Shown: positions 1-10,964, counted from the first letter of the stretch. The stretch: DNA of 64,000 nucleotides from Diaporthe sp. PMI_573 (GCA_021399435.1 JAJTUP010000111.1:114893-178892); one strand, 5' to 3'. Numbers and translations are program-made. Notes: generated by a model not told the origin, from the sequence alone.

Positions 1-555
1 TTCTAGTTATATAATACCGGTACATTACAAGCCTATAGATAGATCATAGATACACTACCTGTCAGCCACGGGCAAGGGAGAAGAAACCAGGCGGGGAAGA
101 AAAGGTGATGTGAGAGGACGGAGTGGTAGCTTTCACCACCCAATCAGGGACTCTTCTGGACAAGGTAACACGGTAGATCGGTCAACCAAAGGAGCCACAA
201 TGACAGCTCAGGAACTGACATGCTACCTACTACACATAGACCAATGCCGTACCCTCACAGGTGTTGACGCGCGAGGTGCTAGAGAAAGGCACCTGGCGGA
301 GCTATGAAGCTAACTGTGATAGTCCAGGGTGACCCTCGCGCCTGACGCCCAAGGCCATATCCTTGACACTATGTACCTTAATAGTGCCCTCTGATTTTAG
401 CGTCCCACACCAGTCAGAGCCCGCTATTCCCGCCTTCCACTTTGTTCCCAGCCTCGTTCATAGTTCAATCATTCCAGACTTCCGGGGCATCTGCCTGCGT
501 CAGCGGGCGTTACCAGTTTGGCTCAGGCCCTTTGCGTACGTGCTACCGATTAGGA
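1..555. other. no recognisable gene
   Basis: Only short open frames are present and none resembles a known family. The stretch lies downstream of the Helitron Rep frame on the minus strand, where the PIF1-type helicase half of a complete Helitron would be expected. I see no helicase motifs here, so it is either degraded element or unrelated flank. Confidence 0.5.
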
Positions 556-3500
556 CTAGCGCGCCTTGGCGCCGGACGCTCGGGCCTGCAGTGGAAGATG
601 CACACCAGACTGCGCTATGTTGATCGTCTCCGGGGCCGCTCGCAGACGAGCCTCCGGTCCGGCTGCGTCTTGTAGACCCCGCCACCTCCTGAAGACCGCC
701 CAGTACAGCGTATTGAGGTGAATGCTCTGCCATCTCTCCACGCTGGAGTAGTGGTTGGGATGACCGAGGAGCCTGCTGCATACCTCCACGGCGGATAGCT
801 CCCTGCTGGTGAAGATCTGGTTTGCCGTTCGGGCCAGGAATTGCCTGGCCTTATTATTTACCTGCGCGGCCCTCGGGGCTTCGTCGTCATGCGCTGCTTG
901 GCCTTCGGCCCTGACGTCCGCCGACATCCTTTCCCACACCGTCTTCATAAGCGCCGCCCGTTTCCATAACGGCGTGTCTAGCTTCGTGGCGTAATTCGTG
1001 GCGTAATAGCTCATGGCTAGGCTTGACGTGACCGTGACGAGGAGTCGAATGTCGTGGTTGTGCCGCAAGGCAACCGCTAGGGCCTTGTTGAACCGGCTAA
1101 TCCGGCTGTGATTGCGTTTGACGTGCAGCAGGCCGCTCGGTGTGAATTCAGTCTGTTCCCGCAGCGCCCACGGAGCTCGGAAACGACACGGGTACTGCTT
1201 TCTTGTCCGGCCATTTTCCTTGAAGCTATACTTGACACATGTTGCGCCGCAGCTGTGCATCTGGCAACGATGCGCCACCCAGTTCGCCTCGCTCTCGAAC
1301 ACATCGGCCAGCTTGTCAGCATCGTTCACTATGTCGCTTATATCACGGAAGACGCTGTCCCACCGTCGGTATCGTTTCGCCCCTCGTTCGTCACAACACT
1401 ACCGTGCCTGGGTGAGCGGCTCTTCCCTCTCTACCGCGTCTAGCTAGGCAATACGCTTACCTCACTCACCAGGGTATCAAGGTATCGACACACCTGCTCC
1501 GCGTACGCCCCGTCATCTTGCATATCGTCCAAGACAGTGGGCATTTCCACGTTGGCGTCGAGCCACAAGAATCCGTGTAGGTGCTCCGCCCCCCTTTCGT
1601 TCGTCTCGACGCAGCCATAATAGCCAGAGACCTTGCCGAATATCGATGGCCCCCCTGCGCGTACGCAGTGTTGGAAGAAGAGACGGATCTCGCGGTCGAA
1701 AAACTTGGCGGAGCTCACAGGATCTCGCACTACATGCTGTACCCGACCGATGTGCTTGCGGAACTGGTCCACCAGGTGCCTGGCCAGCTCTCCGCTCACA
1801 GCCCGGTAGGCAGTCAGCTTCATATTTACTTCGTTGGTCAGGTCGTTTGGATTCAGCGTGAACCAAATTGTCTTCATCCCTAGCAGTAAGCTGAGGGAGT
1901 TGATCTTGCGACGGTGACCGAGTCTCTCTTCGTTCGACATATGCTGGCCATGCCCGAAGGCGCTGAGCTCTCGAAGCAGGAAGGAGACGTCCTCGTTCGT
2001 AGTCGTCCTGGTCTGGCGGTATTCTTCCTCCGCGGCCTCGATCTCGCTGGCAGTCAGCGCGCGGAGGATCTGCTCCACCCGAGCGAAGGACCGCTTCTGC
2101 ATGCGAATATAGCTGATCCGCCGGTTCTCCGAGCGGACCAGCATGTTGTATATGAGGAAGGGAAAGGCCGGGTGCGTCGCGAAAAGGCCGCCTACTACTG
2201 GTCAATTCCGTCTGATCTCCCAGCTCGGCGGGTACATACCGTGTCGCTGGAGCACCAATCTTGCCCAACTCCGTAGGTTGAAGTTACGGTCCTGGCCGCA
2301 GCTACTATGAACGTCCGTGAATCCGACACCGGCACCCTCCGCCAACTTAGGGCCTCCTCGGCCCCACGGAAAGAGGCAGGGGAAGGTCTTGGGAAAGAAA
2401 TCGGGGTCGTTGCTGTCGACATACTCCTCCCCCCGCTGGTTGATAATAAAGGGTTCCGTAGTGCCGGCAAAGTATCCGATTCCACCCTCGCTCCGCCTGC
2501 GCTTCTTGCCCCGATGGCGGCCATCCGTCTGGTCCAGGCTGGCCTGGACCCACCGAAGCCGTTCTCTAGGGCCGTGGTCCGCCGTCTCGTCGAGCCCCAA
2601 CATCCCTGTTGAAACCATCTCGATTAGCTCTTCCTCTATATGCCGAAGATCCAGCTCCTCTCTCTGGAGATGGCGCCCCTGCAGGCCGCCTAGGCTCGCG
2701 TTGCTTTCGTTCTCTTGTCGCACAGCATCGTCTTCGCGGTCTTCCAGCATAGCTAGCACCTCTTCGGCCGTACGAATAGGCTGCTCTGCACGACCACGCT
2801 CAACGGCCGACACATAGTATCCAGTCCGGATTTGGTCCTCCGCGCTCAGCTCGTATGGGACCATGCTATCGAATATAGCTTGCGGCACCTCGGTACCGGA
2901 ACACCAGTCCCCCCAACTCCGGAGGTTCTCCTCACTGATACAAATATCTCGGAATAACGGATTATACCGCTTCAGCCAGGTAAGCGCGCCTTTCAGCCGC
3001 TGGGGATGCACCGACATCATCCAGGCAATGTCGGTAGGCACCGGCTTCCGTGGTGCTACGAAGCACACGTGGATCCTCTCCAGCTCGTTCATCATGGGGT
3101 GCGGGAGCACTTTCGACACCAAGTTCTCCACGTCGTTGGGGAATACGGTAATGTGGCCCTTCTTGTGCTTACGATATCGGCCGTTGGTAGCCTTCTCGAT
3201 GTCGATCTGGAACTTGGTGATCCAACCACAAGGTATGTACAAGCCAATGAGCCGTTCCTCCATTGTAGTCAAGTATCGCAGTGCCGCCGGATATCTATGG
3301 ACGCATCCAAGGCCGAGGTTGTTGACTTGGCAGGCACGCGGGAGCTTAGCCGCCTCTAAGGCATGGCTACAGTCTTGGCAGACAGGGAACCCGTCCGGCC
3401 CTTCACGGGGGAAGCATTGTCGGCATGCGAAATGTTCCCGATCCTGACGCGTGAGGCGCGTTTCCGCCTGCCGATACAACGGCTCGAACACCGTCCACTT

Positions 3501-3998
3501 CCAGTCGGAGACGTTGACGGATGCCTTCTGCTCATAGCAGACGACGCAGTGTGTCAGCTCCATGGTGTTTTCGTCATGCATCTTGTTGTACAAGTCACAG
3601 ACGGTCTCCAGCTCGAGCTCGCGCGGTCTCGGCTCACTCCATGTATGGCCCGCCGAATCTCTCACCCTCTGCTCCCAACGTTCATCCATCGCCTTCAGGA
3701 CCTCATGCAACGACTTCTTTCGCTCTTGGAATAGCGGAGAGGCTGGAGTACCCACTATCGGAAAGATTGAGGGAGCTGCTGGCCGTGCTGGTTGGCCGAC
3801 CCGCGCATCTTTCTCGGTAGGGACTGGTCTCGTATGTTTCCTGCGGATGCGGTAAGCGGTCCCTGGTCTGGGACCGTGCCGCTTAAGACTCGGTGTCACA
3901 ACGATAGGAGGACATCGAATTGGTGGTGTGGTCGGTGTCTTGGGAAGGAGTCGGGCCAGCGGCCGTCTCAGTGGGTAGATCCTCTGCTTTCTGCCCAT
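556..3998 (-). pseudogene. Helitron RepHel, Rep part only, interrupted by a TGA and a frame change
   Basis: This is the N-terminal, replication-initiator half of a Helitron transposase, read from 3998 down to 556. The first block (3998-2202) has Cys-rich pairs such as CVVC, CRQC and CQDC. It then meets an in-frame TGA at 2204-2202, after which the same frame continues through a conserved ATHPAFPFLIYNML stretch. The next block carries WFTLNPND and the HUH-type metal motif EHLHGFLWL near 1570. After a frame change between 1440 and about 1395, which could be an intron (GTGAGT or GTAAGC donor near 1480) or a frameshift, the third block has YYATNYATK, matching the catalytic tyrosine motif of Helitron Rep. 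The frame closes at 556 and no PIF1 helicase domain follows. The TGA and the missing helicase make it non-autonomous. Family assignment is by motif recognition and is strong; the exact cause of the frame change is unresolved. Confidence 0.85.
556..3998 (-). mobile_element. Helitron relic, termini not identified
   Basis: The Rep coding remnant defines a rolling-circle Helitron. I could not find a convincing 5'-TC end or a 3'-CTRR end with preceding hairpin, so the true element may extend beyond these limits. It could include the MYND-finger reading frame directly upstream on the same strand (4383-5147), because Helitrons are known to capture host gene pieces. Capture is possible but unproven here. 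Confidence 0.7.
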
Positions 3999-4382
3999 GA
4001 CGGTCGGCGTGATCTATGACAATCCAGCAGCGCCTTTGGTTAGCTGGAGTCCTCTAGTGTTGCCAGAATATCTCTTGTTCTTTCTTGCCAGAGTGCCATG
4101 GTACAGTCCACGGTCTCCTCATCACCTATTCCCAAGCGGCCTACCAACACACAATAGCCCCCGGGAACTCTGTTGTGCCGATCTGTCACGCGCATCTACG
4201 GCAGCGGGCATGATATGTGATCGAGTGGCCCTGCCGGGGACCTCCCTGCTGATGGGGTGATAGGTCACTTGCCGTTGCCCTCGTCAGCGTAAGGGTCCCA
4301 CTTTGTTGGAAACTTTATGGGAAGTTCACAATTTCTTCCAAACAATCTGTGCGCGGACCTGCGCTCGCTTTCTGAACTCATT

Positions 4383-5147
4383 TTACTTCATCTCGACTTC
4401 CAGCTCTTCCATTCCAGCTGCTCCCATCAATAAACGTCTCACGACCTCCTCTCGACTAATCTCCCTGAACCGCGGCGGCTCGCCAGGTCCCGCGACATTG
4501 AAGACGGCGCTGTAGGTCACTTTGGTGTCGGAGTCAGCGTCCGCCTCGTCCAGGGGGCGCCTTGCATCGAATGTCAACGTCGGCCACGGCGTACACTCTG
4601 CCTTGTGGTTTGGCCAGTCCTCCTCTTGGTGCTCTTGCCCACAATACCCCGCGACGTGACAGACCCCGCATTCCCTCAGCCCCTCCCTTTTCTTGCATAC
4701 TCTACACGACATAAGTTCTGCGAAGAGTCCTGGGTCCGGGCCACGAAGGCCGCCATCTGGCGAGCGGTTCCGCGACATGACTTGCAGCATGCTCTGGCGT
4801 GTCCGCGTCCGACATTTCAGGTTCCCGCAGAACAGGTCCACGATCGCCACAACGTGAGGTTTCGGAGCATCAAGGAACGGCATCGGTGGTAGGTATTCGG
4901 TGGCCGTTGCTAGTAACCCACACGCGCACGAGGCCGGACTGGCACGTCGGAGGCATGTCGCCTCGCTATGCTCCATAATGGTATTCATCGCCGCATTCCA
5001 CAACGGTTTGTCCTCGGTTTTCTCCTCGTCTGAATGGTCTCCTGCCCTGACGATGCGAAGGGGGATATCGTAGGACTCATCGAACTTGACGCCTACACGA
5101 TAACAGAGGAAATCGAACCGACGGGTGTTGTTGTCATTTTGACGTTA
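4383..5147 (-). pseudogene. MYND-type zinc-finger protein, 5' end missing
   Basis: The open frame on the minus strand runs from an in-frame stop near 5150 to the stop at 4383. The first ATG is at 5003, but the frame upstream of it still reads like protein (FDFLCYRVGVKFDESYD...), so the true N-terminus is lost or lies in an unseen exon. Residues about 100-135 of the ATG-started part form a MYND finger: CRVC, then CGVC, YC, and HKAEC, with the spacing of the C6HC cluster. MYND fingers mediate protein-protein contacts in chromatin and signalling proteins. An acidic tail follows and ends EELEVEMK. The gene lies 385 bp upstream of the Helitron frame on the same strand. It could be a host gene broken by the element or a captured fragment. 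Confidence 0.6.
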
Positions 5148-5838
5148 TAACTGTTCACAATCGGAGGTAGAATGTGAAAACATGTCTTGTGTCAAGATGA
5201 CGTAGTGAGAAGTATTTGAGGAGACGAGGCGACGTCTCCCCCCCATGATCCCTGCCCAAGAATCAGGTGATGAGAGTTAGCTTTGGTTGTGTTGCAACTT
5301 ATCACATTTTAGGCTTTCGCCCGAGCCTCTACATTGGAGGCCCGTGTCAAGGATTGATTGATCATAATGATGTGCTCAGGACCGGGTAGACATATCTTGC
5401 ATACAGGTAAAATTGCTGTGGCCTTGTTAGTGGATCGCACGGAGGAGAGCAAGTTGTAGACGCATGGCCAGCACATGACCCTCTCTGCCTGTAGGCGTCC
5501 TGATACAGAGCACTCCTTTTCCTATTCCTAACGGGAGGCCTTCCTAGCAAGCCGGTGAGGCGGCTGCTCCCCAGTATTGGTGAGGCACTCTGTTGGGGTG
5601 GTGAGCGATAGCAAATGGAGCGATCTGATTGGCTGCAGCCCTGCTTACTAAGCAAAAGGTGCGCGGCATCCATTTGAGGGTGCGCGAATATCCGGATTCA
5701 AGAATAAAGACCAGTCTTTCCCCACCCTGTCTCCACCTCAGCATCCCTCAAATTTGACCTCATTTCAGAGCCTGCACACTCAATCATCATTTCATACATT
5801 GGCTACACTCAATTAGTGGTGGCAGATTCGCCAACAGC
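5148..5838. other. no recognisable gene
   Basis: Only short overlapping frames with no family resemblance. The right part precedes the small spliced gene at 5839 and may hold its promoter. No clear TATA box was identified. Confidence 0.4.
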
Positions 5839-6269
5839 ATGTCACGAACAACTACATACTCATCCACAGCCACTTCTTCACATCAACACATTCTTGTCCT
5901 CGACCTGAAAGCTAGGTCATCTGCGGTTACTACAAAGAGGATTTCCGACGTACCTGAAGGGTCAGGTCAGGGTATATATTAGCCATTTCCATATCTCGCT
6001 ACCACCATATAGGCTAGTCTGCTAATCTTCTTCTGGTTTTTCTAGTACGCTGGTCCTTCGCCATTCCTGAAGTTCCTTCTGGAGGAAAAGATTGCTGGGA
6101 TCTATTCGTGATAAGAAATGGCAACACCAGCTCCATCAAGGCTGTCAGTCCATCGGTGCCCTCTGGGGAGGACCAGTTCATAGGTAGACTGGACTTACAC
6201 CAATTGGGCTACTGTGACCGGAAAAAGCGGAAAGCCGGGAGACTTGGACAAGCCTGCATACTGAAATGA
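5839..6269 (+). CDS. small two-exon gene, unknown function (118 aa)
   Basis: No single long frame exists here; splicing reveals one. Exon 1 is 5839-5971 (ATG ending in phase 1). The intron is 5972-6045 (74 bp), with a GTATAT donor, a GCTAATC branch-like site and a TTTTTCTAG acceptor. Exon 2 is 6046-6269 and ends in TGA. The joined frame has no stop and encodes 118 residues. The start is Ser/Thr-rich, the middle contains GGKDCWDLFVIRNGN, and the tail is basic (DRKKRKAGRLGQ). I recognise no family and see no signal peptide or membrane segment. The strength of the call rests on the intron signals and on 74 open codons in exon 2. It could still be chance or a relic. There are no neighbours on its strand to suggest a role. 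Confidence 0.45.
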
Positions 6270-7006
6270 CGAACACCTGCACATATTCAAGATTATCGAA
6301 AGCGTTCCCTCGAGCAATACTATTGTTATAGAATCAACCAGGGACTATTGAATGATTTACTTGAAGATTTATAAATCGATGTCCACTTTAAACTCAACAT
6401 TAAAACGGACATCCGCTCTAGCTCAACTTGGTCTCTTTTGCCTTACCACATCTCGTAACCTTGGTGCGAAGTCACCGAAGCACATCAAGTATATTCACAC
6501 AGGACAAATCTGGTAACTGCAAAATGCAAAGGTAGTGAAGCTGAATGGAGCTTTGGATTTAAGTTCTTTGTGCCGTCACTCAACTACAACTCTGTCTAAT
6601 GTATCCCAATATTGAATGTGGAAGTCTCTTGGCGAAGCATCACGATTCCTGAGTCTACGTCAGGCCAGAATCTCATATATCTCATTCGCTCTCCTTCACG
6701 TTATCTTATGTAGCCAGTCACAATAATTCTAGCTCGACTACTTACTAGTACGTGGGAGAGTTTTGGAGGCTGGGGGAAAACCGAGGCTCAAACTCCGACA
6801 CTGCATAGTTAGTGCAACGCAAACGAGCCCGATCCCTGAATGAACTCCTTCTCCCTGGGCTTCCTGAATTGCCTTTGCGATTGAGATGGCGCAAGTCGTT
6901 GCCCGAATTTCTTGATGACCAACAAGTTCGCCTAGATGTGGGAGAAACTTGGCATATTTGTGAAGCATTTGGTGGTCCCGGCCATTATAATCCTGTAATA
7001 AGGATA
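6270..7006. other. no recognisable gene; left flank of a pogo insertion
   Basis: AT-rich sequence with only short frames. Position 7005-7006 is the TA dinucleotide duplicated by the Fot1-like element. The minus-strand frame 6738-6968 could be part of the transposase relic that resumes at 9350 beyond the insertion, but I cannot align it convincingly. Confidence 0.4.
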
Positions 7007-7178
7007 ACGTAGGTGGACAGTCAGCCGGTCAGGACACATGCCCGGTCAGTTTTGCTAACTCTGCCAACTTTTGCCAACCCTAGCACCCACCTGAGGCCAA
7101 CATATCAATAAAAATTGGCACCAATTGGTGCCAACTGGTCCCAATTGCTTATTTTTAATTGATTTGGTCAATTTAGAG
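7007..7178 (+). repeat. left terminal inverted repeat, 172 bp
   Basis: Reverse-complement identical to 9160-9331 as far as I can read. It contains the inner palindrome GGCACCAATTGGTGCC near 7117-7132 and a GC-box-like stretch at its outer end. Confidence 0.92.
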
Positions 7179-7328
7179 TGGTTGGGGTGGCTGCAGTGCC
7201 AGTCTGAAGTGGCTGACTTTTGGTGGGAAAATCGCGTTCCCCACCAAAATGGAGCATTTCAACCATGCAGAATCAACCTCAATCTACACCAGCCAAATCA
7301 ACTATTTTGGCGGTCCGACGCGGACCGC

Positions 7329-9011
7329 TTAAGAATGTACTATTATACACTCTGAATCTGACTGACTAGACTCTTCTGCATCTTTCTCACAAGTTCTTGC
7401 GTTATGCCCAGTCTCGCCGCAGTTGCCACATCGTCGTTTGCTCGGTCCGCCGCGGTCCGCCTCCTCAGCACCACCAGCCATTTCACCAGCTGGCCGCTTC
7501 CCCTTTTGTTTTTCTTCAATTATCACCTGAGATTCCTCAATACTAAGTGCCCCTCCAAGCTGGACCCGACTTCTTTTGGCCCTCCGGCGCTTGGCGAGCC
7601 CAATATTAGCCTTCTCAAGGGTACGGACCCGATCATTCAAAAGAGTGATCTGATGCGCCATTGCTTGTGCACCCTTTGTAAACTTCTCAATTGCCTGGAT
7701 AATTGGTGTAGGGGAGCTGTCCTGATGGGCTGAGATCTTGCCCTTGATAAAACTTGATTGCTGGACAGTCTGGTGGGCATTGGAGGGTGTTTGTGATTCC
7801 CATTTCGATGGTGACACAGGGAGGGATTGTACTGGAGTTTGTAGGCGGACATCCAGCTTGGAAATGACAGAATCTGGGTTCCATGGAGAAATACCAGCCC
7901 CTCTGAACCCAGCTTTCATGTTTTCTTCCGTAAAGACCTTGTCGTGGGCTGCCTTAAACGCAATGAAGAACTCGGACTTGGTGATGTGGTTGATCGAGGC
8001 CCGGATGAAGAGGTTGATCTCATCGCCGTATGCACGCTTCAATAGCGAAAATAATGCAACGTCCAATGGCTGGAGTAGATGAGATGAATGTGGTGGCATG
8101 CTAATAGGGATAATGTTGTTTTCCTTGCAGTACTGTTCGAACTCTGCTGATACATGGCTCTCGTGTCCATCCAGGATGAGCATCCGGTATTTGCCCATTG
8201 TTCGCTTAATTGTATGCTTATTAAAGTGCTGAATCCATTCTAGACCAGTCTTGTTATCCGTCCATCCATTTGGAGTAGGCTTGATTACCCAATCGGCAGG
8301 AAAACCCGACTCTGTGGTCCAGTTTGCAAGGTGGTAGGCGCCTTGGACAATGACGAATGGCGGGATACACCAGCCCTTTGCATTGATGCATTCAATAGCT
8401 GTTGCCCATTCACGGTTTCCAGGCTGTATAGATTTAGCCTTTCCATGCCGATCAGAGCGTGTAACAACCAGGGTTGAGGTTATCTGGCCCATCATGAAGC
8501 CAGTTTCGTCGAAGTTGTAGAGATCGTCATCTGTGATCCCATACTTGGCCATCATGTTGCGAAGCAGTCGGAACCAGTTTCCAATGACCTCAGGATCTTC
8601 GCAGAGGGCCCTCTGGTAGTCGTAAGGCCGAGAGAATCTTGTTTTCAAGCTTGGTTGTGCATCCACAAAGCGTCGTGCCCATCTGGTGCCAACAGGCTTG
8701 CCATCACGCGACGCCAGCAGGAGGTTGGCCATATCTTCCACACCAGAAAGCCGCATTGGAAATCCTCGTGCATCTTGCTCAATGATGTATTGAACAAGTG
8801 TTTGCTCTTCGACTGGCTCAAGTTTATGCTTCTCGACGCGTGATTCTTCGCGACGGGGTCGGTTGTTCATCCTGTCGTTGAGTGTACTATAAGGGATGTT
8901 GAAGATCCGTGCAGCCTGGCGTGCACTTAAGGGTTTCTTTTGATTTTTTTTGGAATTTGTGATTGCTTGAAGGGCTAGAATGATCTTGTCTTCTTTTGAG
9001 TAGATTGGCAT
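7329..9011 (-). CDS. Fot1/pogo-family DDE transposase, 560 aa
   Basis: A single uninterrupted frame starts at ATG 9011. Residues about 8-55 are a Psq-type helix-turn-helix (LSARQAARIFNIPYSTL then NDRMNNR). Residues about 70-135 are the CENP-B/Tc5-type second DNA-binding domain. The DDE nuclease follows, with the first Asp in YNFDETGFMMG (about 165), the second in LILDGHESH (about 285) and the third in HLLQPLDVALF (about 320). The C-terminus is unusual for the family in carrying a CCHC zinc knuckle (CGNCGETGHNARTC, C-x2-C-x4-H-x4-C) after a basic KRRR region and a coiled segment. The length and all catalytic residues match functional Fot1 proteins, so it should catalyse cut-and-paste transposition into TA sites. 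A related but decayed N-terminus lies at 32394-32600. Confidence 0.93.
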   Translation of the reverse strand: MPIYSKEDKIILALQAITNSKKNQKKPLSARQAARIFNIPYSTLNDRMNNRPRREESRVEKHKLEPVEEQTLVQYIIEQDARGFPMRLSGVEDMANLLLASRDGKPVGTRWARRFVDAQPSLKTRFSRPYDYQRALCEDPEVIGNWFRLLRNMMAKYGITDDDLYNFDETGFMMGQITSTLVVTRSDRHGKAKSIQPGNREWATAIECINAKGWCIPPFVIVQGAYHLANWTTESGFPADWVIKPTPNGWTDNKTGLEWIQHFNKHTIKRTMGKYRMLILDGHESHVSAEFEQYCKENNIIPISMPPHSSHLLQPLDVALFSLLKRAYGDEINLFIRASINHITKSEFFIAFKAAHDKVFTEENMKAGFRGAGISPWNPDSVISKLDVRLQTPVQSLPVSPSKWESQTPSNAHQTVQQSSFIKGKISAHQDSSPTPIIQAIEKFTKGAQAMAHQITLLNDRVRTLEKANIGLAKRRRAKRSRVQLGGALSIEESQVIIEEKQKGKRPAGEMAGGAEEADRGGPSKRRCGNCGETGHNARTCEKDAEESSQSDSECIIVHS

Positions 9012-9159
9012 TGTAGATGTTGAATTCTAGCGTGTTGAATATTTAAGTAGGTAGAGTGATGCGAGACTGACGCGAAAAATGGGAACGCGATCTGCACCAA
9101 AAACAAACCCGCCCACCCAAACTTTAAACTTTCAGACTGGCATTGCAACTCCACCACAC

Positions 9160-9331
9160 CTCTAAATTGACCAAATCAATTAAAAATAAGCAATTGGGAC
9201 CAGTTGGCACCAATTGGTGCCAATTTTTATTGATATGTTGGCCTCAGGTGGGTGCTAGGGTTGGCAAAAGTTGGCAGAGTTAGCAAAACTGACCGGGCAT
9301 GTGTCCTGACCGGCTGACTGTCCACCTACGT
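9160..9331 (-). repeat. right terminal inverted repeat, 172 bp
   Basis: Mirror copy of 7007-7178, flanked outside by TA at 9332-9333. It lies 149 bp upstream of the transposase ATG, so it probably carries the transposase promoter. Confidence 0.92.
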
Positions 9332-9349
9332 TATAGAAAACTGCTTTTC

Positions 9350-10190
9350 TTATTTCAATGCAGGACCAGGTGAAATTTTAAGGAGCCTAAATCCGGGGCT
9401 AGTCCAGTACACTTCGGATCGTACGTCTAAATGAGAGATTTTAACTTCTGAACAAACACTTGCATGATTTAAGGCACATCGAATCTCGGCTGCATCGCGG
9501 CTTACAGTGAGTATTCGGGTCGACGTGTCGTCAAGTGCTTGCATAACAGTGTGTAGTAGCTCAACCTTGCTATTGTTTTCTAAAATGGATGTAGAAGTAC
9601 TGCATAAGTGGATCCGATTCAGCCTCCAAACCGGATTTTTTGGGCTATAATACCTTGCATGGAACCTTTCGTAAAAGGTTGCGAAAGGAAGGTGGGAGCG
9701 CTTATTGCATGTACTTGTGACAAAGACCTCAAACCCCCACTCTGGGGGCATAATTCTCTTGAATTGCTCGGTAAACCATTGTCACTGAAGCTTCCGGCCT
9801 TTGGAAATTATTCCCGGGGGCAAATGAATACCCTTTGCGGTGGCTGAGTCTATCACCGTAACTAGGGCTTGAGCAGCGTTGGCTTTAACTGGGGTAGACC
9901 GGCCGTCTACACTCCCGAGGACGAATTTGTCGTAACCTATAGCTTCATTAGTATACTGACTATCTCTGATGAAGGGTTAAAGGAAGCCTATATACTGTTG
10001 CCTTCTATGACACCTCCTTCATCCATGTTGACTATTAAGTTAACCGAATATTTCTCCCTGTTATACTCCCAGAGTTCATCCTGATAATGTCTAATGGTAT
10101 AGCGCTCCTTTTTGGTTGTAGTCTCAGAAAGTGCTATGTCCTGGCCAACATTGTCTTCGTCAAGCTCCGTAGTAATCATATTCATATTGC
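9350..10190 (-). pseudogene. degraded pogo-like transposase relic
   Basis: Fragments in shifting frames resemble a pogo/Fot1 DDE transposase. EKYSVNLIVNMDEGGVIEG (about 10060-9995) matches the first catalytic Asp region. ALVTVIDSATAKGIHLPPG (about 9860-9810) matches the strand before the second Asp, and IMPPEWGFEV follows near 9750. The catalytic block is broken by frameshifts and by a stop after GRKLQ. The piece is shorter than a full gene and clearly dead. It abuts the right end of the young Fot1 element, but I cannot prove that the young copy landed inside it. Confidence 0.7.
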
Positions 10191-10399
10191 GATTCTCCGC
10201 TAAACAGACATTTCTAGAACTTTAGGTTGCCTCTAGTAGTAGACATATATGGGTCGTTATAGTCTTGTTTGCCCTACAAAGCGTGGGTGAAGATCTGCCT
10301 TGCTATCTTAGGTTGGTCTTGCCATCGTTAATCCTGGCAAAGGGTTGTGCCTCTTGCAGACCTGAGTCCGACACCAAATTAATCTGCCGGAGTTTGACA

Positions 10400-10690
10400 C
10401 GGAAAGGAACGAGGACAGATGCTTCAGAACCGCCAGCCCGCCGTATAGATACACTCGCTCATTGAGCTGTAATATACAAGACGACGGCGGTCTCGTCGCT
10501 CTAGATCACACGTTTCCAATCCTTAAGGGTCTAATGGCGATAAGCTAAACACCACTCAAGCCGTGCCTTCCTCATATCGTCAGACAGCCTAGGCTTGTTT
10601 CTGATACTTGGGCCCGAACTAGGCCCCCTTCGGCCAGGTTCCGGTACGCATCGCTTTTCAAAATTGAGAAAATCGTAAATTTTAGCTAAG
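10400..10690 (-). pseudogene. Tc1/mariner-type transposase relic with TAG stops
   Basis: On the minus strand the frame reads PRLSDDMRKARLEWCLAYRH, stop, TLKDWKRVI, stop, SDETAVVL. This is the region around the first catalytic Asp (WSDET) of fungal Tc1/mariner DDE transposases. Both stops are TAG where the family has Trp (TGG): the complement of 10531-10533 and that of 10501-10503. Such G-to-A changes correspond to CpA-to-TpA on the other strand, the RIP signature. No ends of the element are visible. Confidence 0.7.
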
Positions 10691-10964
10691 AAATGTTCTC
10701 AAATGGACCACATTGTACGATACCTAGGGTTTCGGAGCCTAACCGATTGCTAGAATCACGTCGGCAGGTGAGAGATGTCATAGGTTGGTGTACAATGTGA
10801 TTCCATACTATCGAAAGCAGCGTAGTTCCGCGACTTATACGATCCAATAAAGGCAACAGTCGATGATCCAGTCGATAACCCGCGCGAGACCGTCAAAAAA
10901 GCGTCCATACGCTGTGCCCACAGACCGTATATCGCCTCATCTGATGCGTGTTGTTGCAAGCCCA

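Larger units (their letters stand above)
7007..9331 (-). mobile_element. intact Fot1/pogo-type DNA transposon (2,325 bp)
   Basis: The element is bounded by TA at 7005-7006 and TA at 9332-9333, the target duplication of Tc1/mariner/pogo elements. It has terminal inverted repeats of 172 bp that match perfectly (7007-7178 and 9160-9331), and between them one uninterrupted transposase gene on the minus strand. Both ends begin ACGTAGGTGGACAG. Similarity between the arms continues imperfectly inward. Identical arms plus an unbroken gene imply a young, potentially active copy, in contrast to every other pogo relic in the window. It has landed next to an older pogo relic at 9350-10190. Confidence 0.93.

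Noticed and set aside
556..781. Overlapping minus-strand frame 781-500 beside the end of the Helitron Rep frame
   Set aside because: Alternative frame over the same DNA, without helicase or other motifs. It is a shadow of the Rep frame.
2317..3855. Many plus-strand open frames of 70-190 codons opposite the Helitron gene
   Set aside because: They are antisense to well-matched Rep sequence, are Ser/Arg/Pro-rich, and show no family resemblance.
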